From Bergeyella porcorum (lineage in GTDB: Bacteria; Bacteroidota; Bacteroidia; Flavobacteriales; Weeksellaceae), in NCBI RefSeq assembly GCF_042427575.1, contig NZ_JBHMFD010000013.1, positions 1 through 64,000 of the forward strand: DNA of 64,000 nt, read 5' to 3'. The notes below the pieces were generated by a model that worked only from the letters and a program-made list of their open reading frames with translations, searched no databases and was not told the DNA's origin. Positions 43,245-51,801 of the stretch are shown one piece after another. The translations under genes and the position numbers were made by a program. How positions within the stretch are numbered: position 1 is the stretch's first letter; each line of letters opens with the position of its first letter.

Positions 43245-43317
43245 GCGGAAGTAGCTCAGTTGGTAGAGCGTCAGCCTTCCAAGCTGAATGTCGCGGGTTC
43301 GACCCCCGTCTTCCGCT
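43245..43317 (+). tRNA. tRNA-Gly (TCC)
   Basis: 73 nt. Acceptor GCGGAAG/CTTCCGC; anticodon loop CTTCCAA with TCC; T loop GGTTCGACCCC. A hairpin terminator (43321-43352) follows it. Confidence 0.95.
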
Positions 43318-43320
43318 CAA

Positions 43321-43352
43321 AAAAAATCACACCAACAAGGATGTGATTTTTT
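43321..43352 (+). terminator. terminator between tRNAs
   Basis: AAAAAATCACA/TGTGATTTTTT with a 10-nt loop. Confidence 0.75.
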
Positions 43353-43369
43353 TATTTAATCTTAATGTT

Positions 43370-43441
43370 GCCGACGTAGCTCAGGGGTAGAGCGCTTCCT
43401 TGGTAAGGAAGAGGTCGTGAGTTCAAGTCTCATCGTTGGCT
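43370..43441 (+). tRNA. tRNA-Thr (GGT)
   Basis: 72 nt. Acceptor GCCGACG/CGTTGGC (one G-T pair); anticodon loop TTGGTAA with GGT; T loop AGTTCAAGTCT. It is a second threonine tRNA in the same cluster. Confidence 0.95.
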
Positions 43442-43451
43442 CAGTTTTAAA

Positions 43452-43488
43452 AAAAGCTTCGATAGGAATTCATCGAGGCTTTTTATTT
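43452..43488 (+). terminator. terminator after tRNA cluster
   Basis: AAAAGCTTCGAT/ATCGAGGCTTTT (43452-43463 with 43472-43483, one G-T pair) plus T run. Confidence 0.75.
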
Positions 43489-43616
43489 ATCTGAAATGCT
43501 TTTGAAAATAGATGTTTGGGGATTCAGAAAAAAAGTTTAACTTTGCATCAGCTTAGTTGAAACAATATTTTGGAGTGCTTTGTATGAATTTGCTGAAAAT
43601 TTTTGTTAAAAATATT

Positions 43617-43644
43617 TTTGGTAATTAAAAAATGATTATATTTG
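43617..43644 (+). promoter_or_regulatory. tuf promoter
   Basis: TATATTTG at 43637-43644, with TTTG at 43617-43620 (a spacer of 16, shorter than usual). Leader about 40 nt. Confidence 0.6.
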
Positions 43645-43689
43645 CACACCGAAAATTTAGAATAATTAATTAAACAAATAATTTAAATC

Positions 43690-44877
43690 ATGGCAAAGGA
43701 AACGTTTAATCGTAGCAAACCGCACTTGAACATTGGTACTATTGGTCACGTTGACCACGGTAAGACTACTTTGACTGCTGCAATCTCTAAAGTATTGTCA
43801 GATAAAGGTCTTGCTGAGAAGAAAGATTTCTCTTCTATTGACTCTGCTCCAGAGGAAAAAGAAAGAGGTATTACTATTAATACAGCTCACATTGAATATG
43901 AAACTGAAAACAGACACTATGCTCACGTAGACTGTCCTGGTCACGCCGACTATGTTAAGAACATGGTAACTGGTGCTGCTCAGATGGACGGTGCTATCTT
44001 GGTATGTGCTGCAACAGATGGACCTATGCCTCAAACAAGAGAGCACATCCTTCTTTGCCGTCAGGTAAACGTACCTAGAGTAGTAGTTTTCATGAACAAA
44101 GTGGATATGGTAGATGATCCAGAATTGTTAGAGCTTGTAGAGCTTGAATTGAGAGACCTTCTTTCTTCTTATGAGTACGATGGTGATAACTCTCCAGTAA
44201 TTCAAGGTTCTGCTCTTGGTGCTCTTAACGGTGAGCCTAAGTGGGTAGCAACTGTAGAAGCTTTGATGGATGCAGTTGATACTTGGATTGAGCAACCAGA
44301 AAGAGATCAAGATAAGCCATTCTTGATGCCAATCGAAGACGTATTCTCTATTACAGGTAGAGGTACTGTAGCAACTGGTAGAATCGAGGCTGGTGTTATC
44401 AATACTGGTGATCCAGTAGATATCGTAGGTATGGGTGAAGAGAAATTAACTTCAACTGTAACTGGGGTAGAGATGTTTAGAAAAATCTTGGATAGAGGTG
44501 AAGCTGGTGATAACGTAGGATTACTTCTTAGAGGTATCGAGAAAACTGATATCAGAAGAGGTATGGTAATCGCTAAAGCTGGTTCTGTAACGCCACACAA
44601 AAAATTCAAAGCAGAGGTTTATATCCTTTCTAAAGAAGAAGGTGGACGTCACACGCCATTCCACAACAAATATCGTCCTCAGTTCTACGTAAGAACTACA
44701 GACGTAACAGGTGAAATCTTCTTGCCAGAAGGTGTAGAGATGGTAATGCCTGGTGATAACTTGACAATTACAGTAGAATTGCTTCAGCCAATCGCTCTTA
44801 ACGTAGGTCTTAGATTTGCGATCAGAGAAGGTGGTAGAACAGTAGGTGCTGGTCAGGTAACTGAAATCTTAGATTAA
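43690..44877 (+). CDS. tuf: elongation factor Tu
   Basis: 395 residues. It carries aminoacyl-tRNA to the ribosome with GTP. GTPase motifs: GHVDHGKTTLT (G1), RGITI (G2), DCPGHAD (G3), NKVD (G4) and the SAL loop (G5). Domains 2 and 3 follow with the GRGTVATGRIEAG and PQFYVRTTDVTG segments. Codon use is strongly biased, as for highly expressed genes. It leads tRNA-Trp, secE and nusG. Confidence 0.98.
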   Translation: MAKETFNRSKPHLNIGTIGHVDHGKTTLTAAISKVLSDKGLAEKKDFSSIDSAPEEKERGITINTAHIEYETENRHYAHVDCPGHADYVKNMVTGAAQMDGAILVCAATDGPMPQTREHILLCRQVNVPRVVVFMNKVDMVDDPELLELVELELRDLLSSYEYDGDNSPVIQGSALGALNGEPKWVATVEALMDAVDTWIEQPERDQDKPFLMPIEDVFSITGRGTVATGRIEAGVINTGDPVDIVGMGEEKLTSTVTGVEMFRKILDRGEAGDNVGLLLRGIEKTDIRRGMVIAKAGSVTPHKKFKAEVYILSKEEGGRHTPFHNKYRPQFYVRTTDVTGEIFLPEGVEMVMPGDNLTITVELLQPIALNVGLRFAIREGGRTVGAGQVTEILD

Positions 44878-44895
44878 TTATAATCTTTAATTATA

Positions 44896-44928
44896 AAAAA
44901 GTTCCGTAAGGAATTGCGGAACTTTTTA
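44896..44928 (+). terminator. terminator/attenuator after tuf
   Basis: AAAAAGTTCCG/CGGAACTTTTT (44896-44906 with 44917-44927). It lies immediately before tRNA-Trp, so read-through or processing must supply the downstream genes. Confidence 0.75.
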
Positions 44929-44929
44929 T

Positions 44930-45000
44930 ACGGGCATCGTCCAATGGTAGGATACCGGTCTCCAAAACCGTTGATCTGGGTTCGAATCCTAGTGCCCGTG
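44930..45000 (+). tRNA. tRNA-Trp (CCA)
   Basis: 71 nt. Acceptor ACGGGCA/TGCCCGT; U8 present; anticodon loop CTCCAAA with CCA; discriminator G73, the tryptophan identity base. Its place between tuf and secE is the standard Bacteroidota order. Confidence 0.95.
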
Positions 45001-45012
45001 CAAATATAAATT

Positions 45013-45219
45013 ATGAGTTCATTTGTAGATTTTGTAAAAGAATCTTATATCGAGTTTAAAGATAGAGTAGAATGGCCAAAATGGACAGACTTGCAGTCTT
45101 CTACATTAGTAGTATCGGTTGCAACTGTTATCTTAGCCATTTTCTTATTCGGTGTAGATACTTTATTCAGTAAGTTTATCGAGAACGCTTTAGTAATGTT
45201 AATTAACTTGTTCAACTAA
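45013..45219 (+). CDS. secE: preprotein translocase subunit SecE
   Basis: 68 residues, the short single-helix form. FVKESYIEFKDRVEWPKW is the conserved amphipathic cytoplasmic helix, followed by one transmembrane segment (about 31-60). It stabilises SecY in the inner membrane. It is placed 12 bp after tRNA-Trp and 17 bp before nusG. Confidence 0.95.
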   Translation: MSSFVDFVKESYIEFKDRVEWPKWTDLQSSTLVVSVATVILAIFLFGVDTLFSKFIENALVMLINLFN

Positions 45220-45236
45220 AATTATATTTTTTGGCT

Positions 45237-45782
45237 ATGAGTGATTTGAAATGGTATGTATTGAAGGCCATAAGTGGACACGAGAACAAGGTGAAATCTT
45301 ATATCGAGAACGAAATTCAAAGATTGGGGTTTGAGCAATATGTTACACAGGTTGTTATCCCAATGGAGAAGGTGATTCAGATTAAGAATGGAAAAAAAGT
45401 TCCAAAAGAAAGACCTTACTATCCTGGCTATCTGATGATAGAAGCGAATCTCACAGGGGAAGTGCCTCACACCATCAAGAATATTCCTGGCGTGATTTCT
45501 TTTCTTAGTTTAACTAAAGGTGGAGATCCGGTGCCAATGCGTAAATCTGAGGTGGATAGAATGCTAGGTAGAATGGATGAACTTTCAGAGTTTGCTACCG
45601 ATATGGCAATTCCTTATGTAGTGGGTGAAAGCGTGAAGGTGATAGATGGACCTTTCAATGGCTTTAATGGAACGGTAGAGAAAATCTTTGAAGATAAAAA
45701 GAAAATAGAGGTTTCTGTAATGATTTTCGGAAGAAAAACACCAATGGAACTGAGCTATGTTCAAGTAGAAAAGATTGTATAA
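45237..45782 (+). CDS. nusG: transcription termination/antitermination factor NusG
   Basis: 181 residues from the ATG at 45237; a TTG at 45231 in frame is less likely. The NGN domain is seen as KWYVLKAISGHENKVKSYIENE and PGYLMIEANL, and the C-terminal KOW motif as GESVKVIDGPFNGFNGTVEKI. It binds RNA polymerase and couples it with ribosomes or Rho. A strong terminator follows, and rplK, its usual next gene, is 12.5 kb away. Confidence 0.95.
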   Translation: MSDLKWYVLKAISGHENKVKSYIENEIQRLGFEQYVTQVVIPMEKVIQIKNGKKVPKERPYYPGYLMIEANLTGEVPHTIKNIPGVISFLSLTKGGDPVPMRKSEVDRMLGRMDELSEFATDMAIPYVVGESVKVIDGPFNGFNGTVEKIFEDKKKIEVSVMIFGRKTPMELSYVQVEKIV

Positions 45783-45801
45783 GCTTTTAATATTAATGAT
45801 T

Positions 45802-45836
45802 AAAAATCCAGATTCTTACATCTGGATTTTTTATTT
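45802..45836. terminator. terminator after nusG
   Basis: AAAATCCAGAT/ATCTGGATTTT (45803-45813 with 45820-45830), then a T-rich run. It separates the convergent nusG and ArsC-like genes. Confidence 0.85.
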
Positions 45837-45838
45837 TT

Positions 45839-46192
45839 TTACTCGTTATCAAAATAGTGTTCTAATTTTTCAAGGTTGGCTTTATCATTGCCAATGAAAA
45901 TGTGGTTTTCGGTGAGAAATACGGGGCGTTTTAGAAAGGTATAATGGTCTAAAAGGAGGGCTTTATAGTCGGGCTCTTTTAAGGTATTGACATCAATGCC
46001 TCTTTGCTTGATTTGTGATGATTTTCGGCTAAACAATGCTTCGTAGGAACCTGCCAATTGGTGCATTGCTTCTAGCTCCTCTTCTGTGATGGGTTGAGAT
46101 TTTATCTCTCGCAGTTGCCAATCTTCCAAATTATAGGGTGCCATAATCTTTTTATTGGTGCTGCAAGTTTTAAGGTAAAATACTTTTTTCAT
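45839..46192 (-). CDS. ArsC/Spx-family thioredoxin-fold protein
   Basis: 117 residues. YLKTCSTNKKIMA has the ArsC-type Cys at residue 10 within TCSTxxK. The central KSQPITEEELEAM and the FLKRPVFLTENHIFIG segment (cis-Pro/Arg region of the family) also fit. Members are arsenate reductase-like or Spx-like regulators. With a single Cys and no ars genes nearby, the true activity is unclear. It starts 11 bp after the M23 peptidase gene. Confidence 0.85.
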   Translation of the reverse strand: MKKVFYLKTCSTNKKIMAPYNLEDWQLREIKSQPITEEELEAMHQLAGSYEALFSRKSSQIKQRGIDVNTLKEPDYKALLLDHYTFLKRPVFLTENHIFIGNDKANLEKLEHYFDNE

Positions 46193-46203
46193 TTCGTTTT
46201 ATA

Positions 46204-47088
46204 TTAAAGACTCATAAACAGTTTGGGATTAACGGGCGTATTATTTTTATGAACTTCATAATGAAGGTGAGGACCTGTGGAGCGTCCAGAGTTACCACTT
46301 TTAGCGATAATTTGATTCACTTTCACAGCATCATTGGTTTCCACTAAAATCTGGGATAGATGCCTGTAAAGTGTTGCTAAGCCATTGCCGTGGGAAATGA
46401 TAACACAATTGCCATAACCTCCTTTTTGTCCTGCAAATATCACGGTTCCCATCGCTGTGCTTCTCACATCACTACCCACTGGAACGGCAAAATCTACCCC
46501 TTTGTGAAATTGTATTTGAGGTTCTGTAGTAGCTTCAGTTTTAGCGGGAGATGCTTTCGCAACAGTTCTTGAGATGACATTGCCCAAGCTGTCTTTTTCT
46601 TCTACTGGCGTTTGGGGTTCTATTTTCTTAGGTTTTTCTGTGGCTTTCAGCACGGGGATGGGGTTGATTCTTTTCCCGAAATTTGAAGAAATATATCCCG
46701 AAGTAGGCATTCCTAATGGTACTTGTTGTAGTTTGTGCTGTAAATCTACAAGGTATTGGCTGTATCTATTGCTCACTTTGGCTAGATAAACGGCATTGCT
46801 GATGCTATCCTCTTGTAGAGAACGTATTTTTTCATCGGCAATATTTTTGGTCAATAGAAAATGATTGAGCCGTTTTACACTATGGTCTATGAGAGTGAGT
46901 TGAGATTTCATTTTAAGATAATCGATGCTGTCTTTTTCGGTATTGATTTTCACGAGATTCACCTCATAATTTTTGATGGTTTGCTCGGAATACAATTTAC
47001 CAATGACGATGGCTTGCCCAAAGATGAGAATTGCCATTATGGTAAGCAAAGTATTGATGCGTTTTTTATGATTAAAAAATTTTTTCAT
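46204..47088 (-). CDS. membrane-anchored M23 (LytM) peptidase
   Basis: 294 residues. An N-terminal transmembrane helix (about 15-31) is followed by a coiled coil (about 40-120) and a LytM domain from about 190. Its metal ligands are in FHKGVDFAVP (HxxxD) and HLHYE near 278. Such proteins cut peptidoglycan cross-links or act as cell-division cofactors in the periplasm. The zinc site looks complete, so it is probably active. It is upstream of the ArsC-like gene on the same strand. Confidence 0.88.
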   Translation of the reverse strand: MKKFFNHKKRINTLLTIMAILIFGQAIVIGKLYSEQTIKNYEVNLVKINTEKDSIDYLKMKSQLTLIDHSVKRLNHFLLTKNIADEKIRSLQEDSISNAVYLAKVSNRYSQYLVDLQHKLQQVPLGMPTSGYISSNFGKRINPIPVLKATEKPKKIEPQTPVEEKDSLGNVISRTVAKASPAKTEATTEPQIQFHKGVDFAVPVGSDVRSTAMGTVIFAGQKGGYGNCVIISHGNGLATLYRHLSQILVETNDAVKVNQIIAKSGNSGRSTGPHLHYEVHKNNTPVNPKLFMSL

Positions 47089-47180
47089 TTTAGAGGTTAA
47101 AATATAGCTATCTAAACGGAAAAGGCTTAGCTAGCGTATATTATAGGATGTTAAACTTTTATAAAATATTTTAATGAATT

Positions 47181-48953
47181 TTAATTTTCAGGAAGGAGAA
47201 CAATCATCTTGGTACCTTTTTGTGGTTCACTTTCAGCGTAAATATAGCCGTTGTGATTTTCCACAATTTTTTTACAGATGGCCAATCCTATACCCGTGCC
47301 TTCGTACTCTTGCTTTCCGTGAAGCCTATTGAAGAGGGTGAATATTTTATCGGCATATTGCTGCTCAAATCCGATGCCATTATCTTGGAAAGTAAATCGA
47401 TAGTAGTTTTGTTTTTCTTTCCTTTTGATATATTTATCGCTGGATTCATTGATTTTTTCTACTGAAATATGTATTTCTGGTGAAATGTTCTCTTTAGAAT
47501 ATTTTAGGGAATTACTAATTAGATTGATGAACAGCTGCTGAATCTGGAAAGGGATGGCTTTCATTATGGGGAGATTCTCTACTTTAATCTGAGCGTTTTT
47601 GGAAGCTGTAATATCTTGAAGCTCTTCTAGAGCGTTGTTCATCAGATTGTTAAAATCTGATGTTTCAAAAACTTGATCGCTTCTAGTAGAACGAGAGAAT
47701 TGAAGTAAATCATCTATGAGGTTTCTCATTCTTCCAGCAGAAGCCAAAGCTCTATCGGTGTATTGTTTGCCTTTATCGGAAAGCTGAGGATAGTCTGTAT
47801 CTTTCAGACGGGATAAAAAGGTCTCTATTTTCCTTAGAGGTTCTTGTAAATCGTGGCTAGCGACATAGTTGAAGGCTTGTAATTCTTTATTATTGGCTTC
47901 AAGGCTAGCATTTTTTTCTTCTATAATTATTTTATTGAGGTATTCCTCTGTAATGTCGGTAATCACTCCCAATATGATTTTTTCTTCATTTTCTAGCTCC
48001 ACTATTTTTCCTATTACTTGTATATGGCGGATGTTTTCGTCTGTGAGGATTCTATAATGGAAAGCGGGCATACTTGTTCCGAAAAGTAGAGTGGTATATT
48101 GTTGTTTTACGCTAGGGTAATCTTCGGGATGCACATTAGTCATCAAAGCATCAAAGCAGGCGGTTATACTTTGAGGTTTTAGACCAAAAAGGCGATACAA
48201 ATTATCTGAAAAGTAAAATGTTTCTTGCCTGATATTATAGGTCCAAATGCCATAACTCCCTACCATTTCTGAGAGTTTTTTAATTTTACGAGAGTTTTTT
48301 AAATCGTCAATCACCAATCGCTGTTGCTTGATATCCTTGTATGTTTTTATATACACATATGCAAGGAGAGTGAGAGATATTGTGGCAAGAATGTAGAGAT
48401 AAACAGGGGTGTTCTCTTGAAGATGAAATAAATCAGACTTTTTGGAATAAAGTAATATTTTTTCATCATCCAGTATCGTATAGATTTGCTTAGTGATTTG
48501 GTGCCTTATTTCGTTTCCTTCTAAGAGTTTAATTTTTATAGCATCTTCGGTAATATTTTCTGATAAGTCTTCGGGAATAGCCAATGAAAGTTCTTTTTCT
48601 ACAAGTTCTTTCAATCGTTTGAACCTTTTGGATTGCTGATTGTCATCTACTACTAATGGTTCTATATTGGAAATTTCTTGTTTTATTTTTCGAGAAAGTC
48701 GCATCACATTTCTTTGATATCGCCTATCTTCGGTAAGGATGAAATTTCTCCTTTCGGTTTCAAGATTCTTAATATTAGAATAGAGCTCTTCTAGTCTTAA
48801 TGAAAGTTCAAAAGATTTAGTAACTATAGCATTATTATTATTCACTTTCTCTACATGCTTGAAGGTAAGCCCCATTAGAAAAAAGATGAGAGCCGTAGCT
48901 ACCACGAAAATTAGCCTAGAGTAAAAAACCGATTTGTCTAAAGAATCCTTCAT
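47181..48953 (-). CDS. sensor histidine kinase with CHASE3-like and PAS domains
   Basis: 590 residues. TM1 (about 13-33), a helical extracytoplasmic CHASE3-like segment (35-180), TM2 (184-203), a PAS domain with PAC motif (225-340), then HisKA (about 358-425) with the phospho-acceptor His367 in YVASHDLQEPLRK. The ATPase domain follows: N box LFINLISNSLKYS and G boxes DNGIGF and GTGIGLAICKKIVENH. It is last of a three-gene operon after an AraC regulator and a receiver protein. The signal is unknown. Confidence 0.92.
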   Translation of the reverse strand: MKDSLDKSVFYSRLIFVVATALIFFLMGLTFKHVEKVNNNNAIVTKSFELSLRLEELYSNIKNLETERRNFILTEDRRYQRNVMRLSRKIKQEISNIEPLVVDDNQQSKRFKRLKELVEKELSLAIPEDLSENITEDAIKIKLLEGNEIRHQITKQIYTILDDEKILLYSKKSDLFHLQENTPVYLYILATISLTLLAYVYIKTYKDIKQQRLVIDDLKNSRKIKKLSEMVGSYGIWTYNIRQETFYFSDNLYRLFGLKPQSITACFDALMTNVHPEDYPSVKQQYTTLLFGTSMPAFHYRILTDENIRHIQVIGKIVELENEEKIILGVITDITEEYLNKIIIEEKNASLEANNKELQAFNYVASHDLQEPLRKIETFLSRLKDTDYPQLSDKGKQYTDRALASAGRMRNLIDDLLQFSRSTRSDQVFETSDFNNLMNNALEELQDITASKNAQIKVENLPIMKAIPFQIQQLFINLISNSLKYSKENISPEIHISVEKINESSDKYIKRKEKQNYYRFTFQDNGIGFEQQYADKIFTLFNRLHGKQEYEGTGIGLAICKKIVENHNGYIYAESEPQKGTKMIVLLPEN

Positions 48954-48962
48954 TTTTATGTT

Positions 48963-49409
48963 TTAGAATCTCATCAGAAAATTGTCCTTGTTCATCCCAG
49001 AGGTGTGGTATTGCCAGTTGATGGTGACTACATCTGAAAGTACTTTCTTCAAGGTATTAAAATCATTGGGTTTTTTGATGTAAATATTGGCTCCCCCCAC
49101 AAAGGTTTCTTCAATATGCTCTTCAGATGAAGATGTAGAGTAGATGGCAATGGCAATATCAGATAGCTTGGGGTTTGCTTTGATTTCCTTTAAACATTCC
49201 AGTCCACTTTTTTTAGGCATATTGAGATCCAAGAACAAAAGTTCAGGAATTTGAATGTCTTCTGTATTGAGATAATCCATCAGCTCAGCACCATCTTTGA
49301 AAGTGGTGACTTTTGTGTTGATTTTCAGTTCATCAAAAGCATCTGTGAAGAACATTCTGTCATCCTCATCATCATCGGCTAATATAATAGAGGTGTAATC
49401 TTTTACCAT
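48963..49409 (-). CDS. stand-alone response regulator receiver
   Basis: 148 residues, a single receiver domain. The acidic pocket is DDDEDD (12-17), the phospho-accepting residue Asp61 in FLDLNMPKKSG, the conserved Ser/Thr in YSTSSSEEH, and Lys in IKKPNDF. There is no output domain. It starts 3 bp after the AraC gene and ends 9 bp before the kinase gene, and is therefore probably its partner. Receivers of this Rcp1-like type often pair with PAS/phytochrome-like kinases. Confidence 0.93.
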   Translation of the reverse strand: MVKDYTSIILADDDEDDRMFFTDAFDELKINTKVTTFKDGAELMDYLNTEDIQIPELLFLDLNMPKKSGLECLKEIKANPKLSDIAIAIYSTSSSEEHIEETFVGGANIYIKKPNDFNTLKKVLSDVVTINWQYHTSGMNKDNFLMRF

Positions 49410-49412
49410 TAT

Positions 49413-49970
49413 TTATTTTTTTATATTGTGAACTTTTCTTTTGTTTATGATTTTTTGGAACTGAGACGGTGTCATCCCCGTTGTATTTTTAAACTGTGTA
49501 CTGAGATGGGCTACACTAGAATAGCTGAGGCGGTTGGCAATATCTGTGAGTGAAAGGTTTTCTACCAACATAAGCTGCTTGGCATATTCTATTTTTTGCA
49601 AAATAATATAGGTTTCAACAGAGGTGTAGGTTACTTGTGAAAAAATATTGGAGATATAACCATAGCTATGTCCTAGTTTATCGGCTAAGTACACTGAGGC
49701 TTTTACCTGAATAGGCTCTGTGGAAAAAATCATTTCTGTGATGGCATCTTTAATCTTCTGTACCAAAGCTGTTTTTTGATTTTCTATGATTTCTATACCA
49801 TAGTGGTTGAGTTTTTCCCGCAGTTGTTGCTCTTTATCTTTGGGTAGCTTTTGTAGCAATTCTATCTCCCCGAAGTTTTGAATCCGATAACTGATATCCA
49901 AGCTGTCTAATTGCTCTTCCAATACTTTTTTACAGATTGTGTTGAAATCGAACTTAACATTCATTCTCAT
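49413..49970 (-). CDS. AraC-family transcriptional regulator
   Basis: 185 residues from the ATG at 49970; ATG 49964 is possible, but an open frame to 50003 reaches into the promoter. The C-terminal double helix-turn-helix is clear: LADKLGHSYGYISNIFSQ and LSLTDIANRLSYSSVAHLSTQFKNTTGMTPSQFQ. The N-terminal 90 residues lack a cupin sensor. It is the first gene of the operon with the receiver and kinase, with TATATTTG at 50008-50001 (minus strand). Confidence 0.88.
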   Translation of the reverse strand: MRMNVKFDFNTICKKVLEEQLDSLDISYRIQNFGEIELLQKLPKDKEQQLREKLNHYGIEIIENQKTALVQKIKDAITEMIFSTEPIQVKASVYLADKLGHSYGYISNIFSQVTYTSVETYIILQKIEYAKQLMLVENLSLTDIANRLSYSSVAHLSTQFKNTTGMTPSQFQKIINKRKVHNIKK

Positions 49971-50000
49971 TTTATGATAGATTTTAAGCGGGTAAATATA

Positions 50001-50008
50001 CAAATATA
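50001..50008 (-). promoter_or_regulatory. -7 box of AraC-RR-HK operon
   Basis: The minus strand reads TATATTTG; the transcript would start near 49994, upstream of the ATG at 49970. Confidence 0.6.
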
Positions 50009-50050
50009 TAATATCTACCCGCTCTATTAGTTCATAATTTTTTTTGAATG

Positions 50051-50923
50051 CTAAATCTTCTGCATTTCAGCTTTTATCTTAGCTTGAAGCCCTTCTGTGG
50101 CAGGGATTAGCGGTAGCCTTAGATAATTTTTGATGATGCCCTTTTCCGCCAAAATGACCTTGATACCACAAGGGTTGCCCTCTGCAAAAATCAATCGGGT
50201 AATCTCTACCAAGCGATTGTGGATATCGTAGGCTTCTTTTACTTTGCCTTCCTTAGCCAATTGCACCATTGTAGAAAACTCCTTTGGATAGCCTTGTCCA
50301 ATGACGGAAATCACACCATCGCCTCCTGCTAATGTAACGGGCAGTGTTAGCTCATCATCACCAGAGAGTAGTGAGAAATGCTCAGGTTTTAGCCTAAGGA
50401 TATCCATATGCTGTAAGATATTAGGAGACGCCTCTTTAATCATCGATAGGTTAGGGAATTCCTTCGCTAGGCGTAGGGTAGTGGCGGCTTCCACATTTTG
50501 CCCCGTTCTTCCCGGTACATTATAGATGATGATGGGCTTGCCTGTGCTTGCCAATGCTTTATAATGCTGATAAAGCCCTTCCTGATTGGGCTTGTTGTAA
50601 TACGGCGATACAGAAAGAACGGCATCAAAAGCAGAAAGGTCTGTGGTTTCTATCTGATGTTTTACCTCTAGGGTATTATTGCCTCCGATGCCTAAAACCA
50701 ATGGCAGGCGTCCGTTGTTCACCTTTATAATATGGGCAATCACTTCTTGTTTTTCTTCCTTAGAGAGCGTAGCCGCCTCTGCTGTGGTGCCTAGTACCAC
50801 GAAGAAGTTGGTCCCATTTTCAATATTATATTCTATCAATTTTGTAAGTGATTCAAAATCTACACTCAAATCTTCGTTGAATGGCGTTATCAAAGCCACG
50901 CCAACTCCCTTTAGTCTATTCAT
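50051..50923 (-). CDS. dapA: 4-hydroxy-tetrahydrodipicolinate synthase
   Basis: 290 residues from the ATG at 50923 (MNRLKGVGVALITPF). The frame from 50950 overlaps the -7 box TACCTTTG (minus strand 50955-50948). It condenses pyruvate with aspartate semialdehyde on the path to lysine and diaminopimelate. TTAE near 50, YYNKPNQEGLYQHY near 125 (active-site Tyr), VPGRTG, and the Schiff-base Lys in MIKEAS near 161 are all visible. It is monocistronic. Confidence 0.96.
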   Translation of the reverse strand: MNRLKGVGVALITPFNEDLSVDFESLTKLIEYNIENGTNFFVVLGTTAEAATLSKEEKQEVIAHIIKVNNGRLPLVLGIGGNNTLEVKHQIETTDLSAFDAVLSVSPYYNKPNQEGLYQHYKALASTGKPIIIYNVPGRTGQNVEAATTLRLAKEFPNLSMIKEASPNILQHMDILRLKPEHFSLLSGDDELTLPVTLAGGDGVISVIGQGYPKEFSTMVQLAKEGKVKEAYDIHNRLVEITRLIFAEGNPCGIKVILAEKGIIKNYLRLPLIPATEGLQAKIKAEMQKI

Positions 50924-51010
50924 TGTAAAAGTTAAAATAATTATAGCCAAAGGTATAATAATTTTGCGGAAGAAAAATGTTAAAAAACATCAAATATTTC
51001 AGTATATCTT

Positions 51011-51018
51011 TATATTTG
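51011..51018 (+). promoter_or_regulatory. -7 box of 5'-nucleotidase pair
   Basis: TATATTTG, 15 bp before the ATG at 51034. Confidence 0.6.
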
Positions 51019-51033
51019 CAAATCAAGTAGATT

Positions 51034-51798
51034 ATGACAACAATGAAGAACTCATTTTGGATGTTCGGGGTGGCTGCCCTCTCATTGGTAGCGTGCAAAA
51101 CGCCACTGAACATCACCCAAGTACAGACCCAGAAAAACATCAGCATCAGTGCGGAAATGCCTTCTGATGAAACGATGGATAAGATGATTGCACCTTATAA
51201 AGCGTCACTGCAATCTCAGATGAACGCTAAGCTGTCTTATACAGCTACGGAGCTTACCAAGGTGGGAGACAATAGTAGCTTAGGAAATCTATTGGCAGAT
51301 TATACCCTGAAAGGGGCTAAGCAGTGGGCGGCAGGAAATGCTATTCCGAAGGTAGATGCTGCAGTGATTAACATTGGAGGCATCAGAGCTTCCATAGGGA
51401 AAGGTGATATTTTGCTAAGGCATCTCTACGAAGTAATGCCATTTGAAAACGAATTGGTTCTCGTGAAAATGAGTGGAACGCAGTTGCAAGGACTTTTGGA
51501 CTACTATCAAGAGCACGAGAAAAATAACCCAGTTTCTGGTTTGGAGATAGAAACGGATAGGGGAACTCTTACCAAAGCACTCATCAATGGGGTAGCCATT
51601 CAGCCCAACGAGGTTTATTATATTGCTACTTCGGACTTCTTAGCATTGGGAGGCGATGGGATGAAATTTTTCGGAAACGGGGAGATGATTAGCACAGGTA
51701 TTAAGCTAAGGGATTTATATATCCAGATTTTTAAAGAAGTTCCTAGTGTGGTGCCACCTACGGATATTAGATTAAATTTCAAAAATAAAAAACAATAA
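51034..51798 (+). CDS. 5'-nucleotidase C-terminal domain lipoprotein
   Basis: 254 residues with a lipoprotein signal (Cys in LVACKTP near residue 21). It carries only the nucleotide-binding C-terminal domain of the UshA-type 5'-nucleotidases: SSLGNLLADYTLKGAKQW, VINIGGIRASIGKGDILLRHLYEVMPFEN, and TSDFLALGGDGMKFF. The catalytic metallophosphatase domain is the next gene, so the enzyme is split into two proteins with the domains in reversed order. It is probably periplasmic, salvaging nucleotides. Confidence 0.9.
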   Translation: MTTMKNSFWMFGVAALSLVACKTPLNITQVQTQKNISISAEMPSDETMDKMIAPYKASLQSQMNAKLSYTATELTKVGDNSSLGNLLADYTLKGAKQWAAGNAIPKVDAAVINIGGIRASIGKGDILLRHLYEVMPFENELVLVKMSGTQLQGLLDYYQEHEKNNPVSGLEIETDRGTLTKALINGVAIQPNEVYYIATSDFLALGGDGMKFFGNGEMISTGIKLRDLYIQIFKEVPSVVPPTDIRLNFKNKKQ

Positions 51799-51801
51799 GT
51801 G

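Noticed and set aside
50679..51167. 162-codon plus-strand frame across the dapA start
   Set aside because: It is antisense to dapA and its promoter, then out of frame with the 5'-nucleotidase gene.
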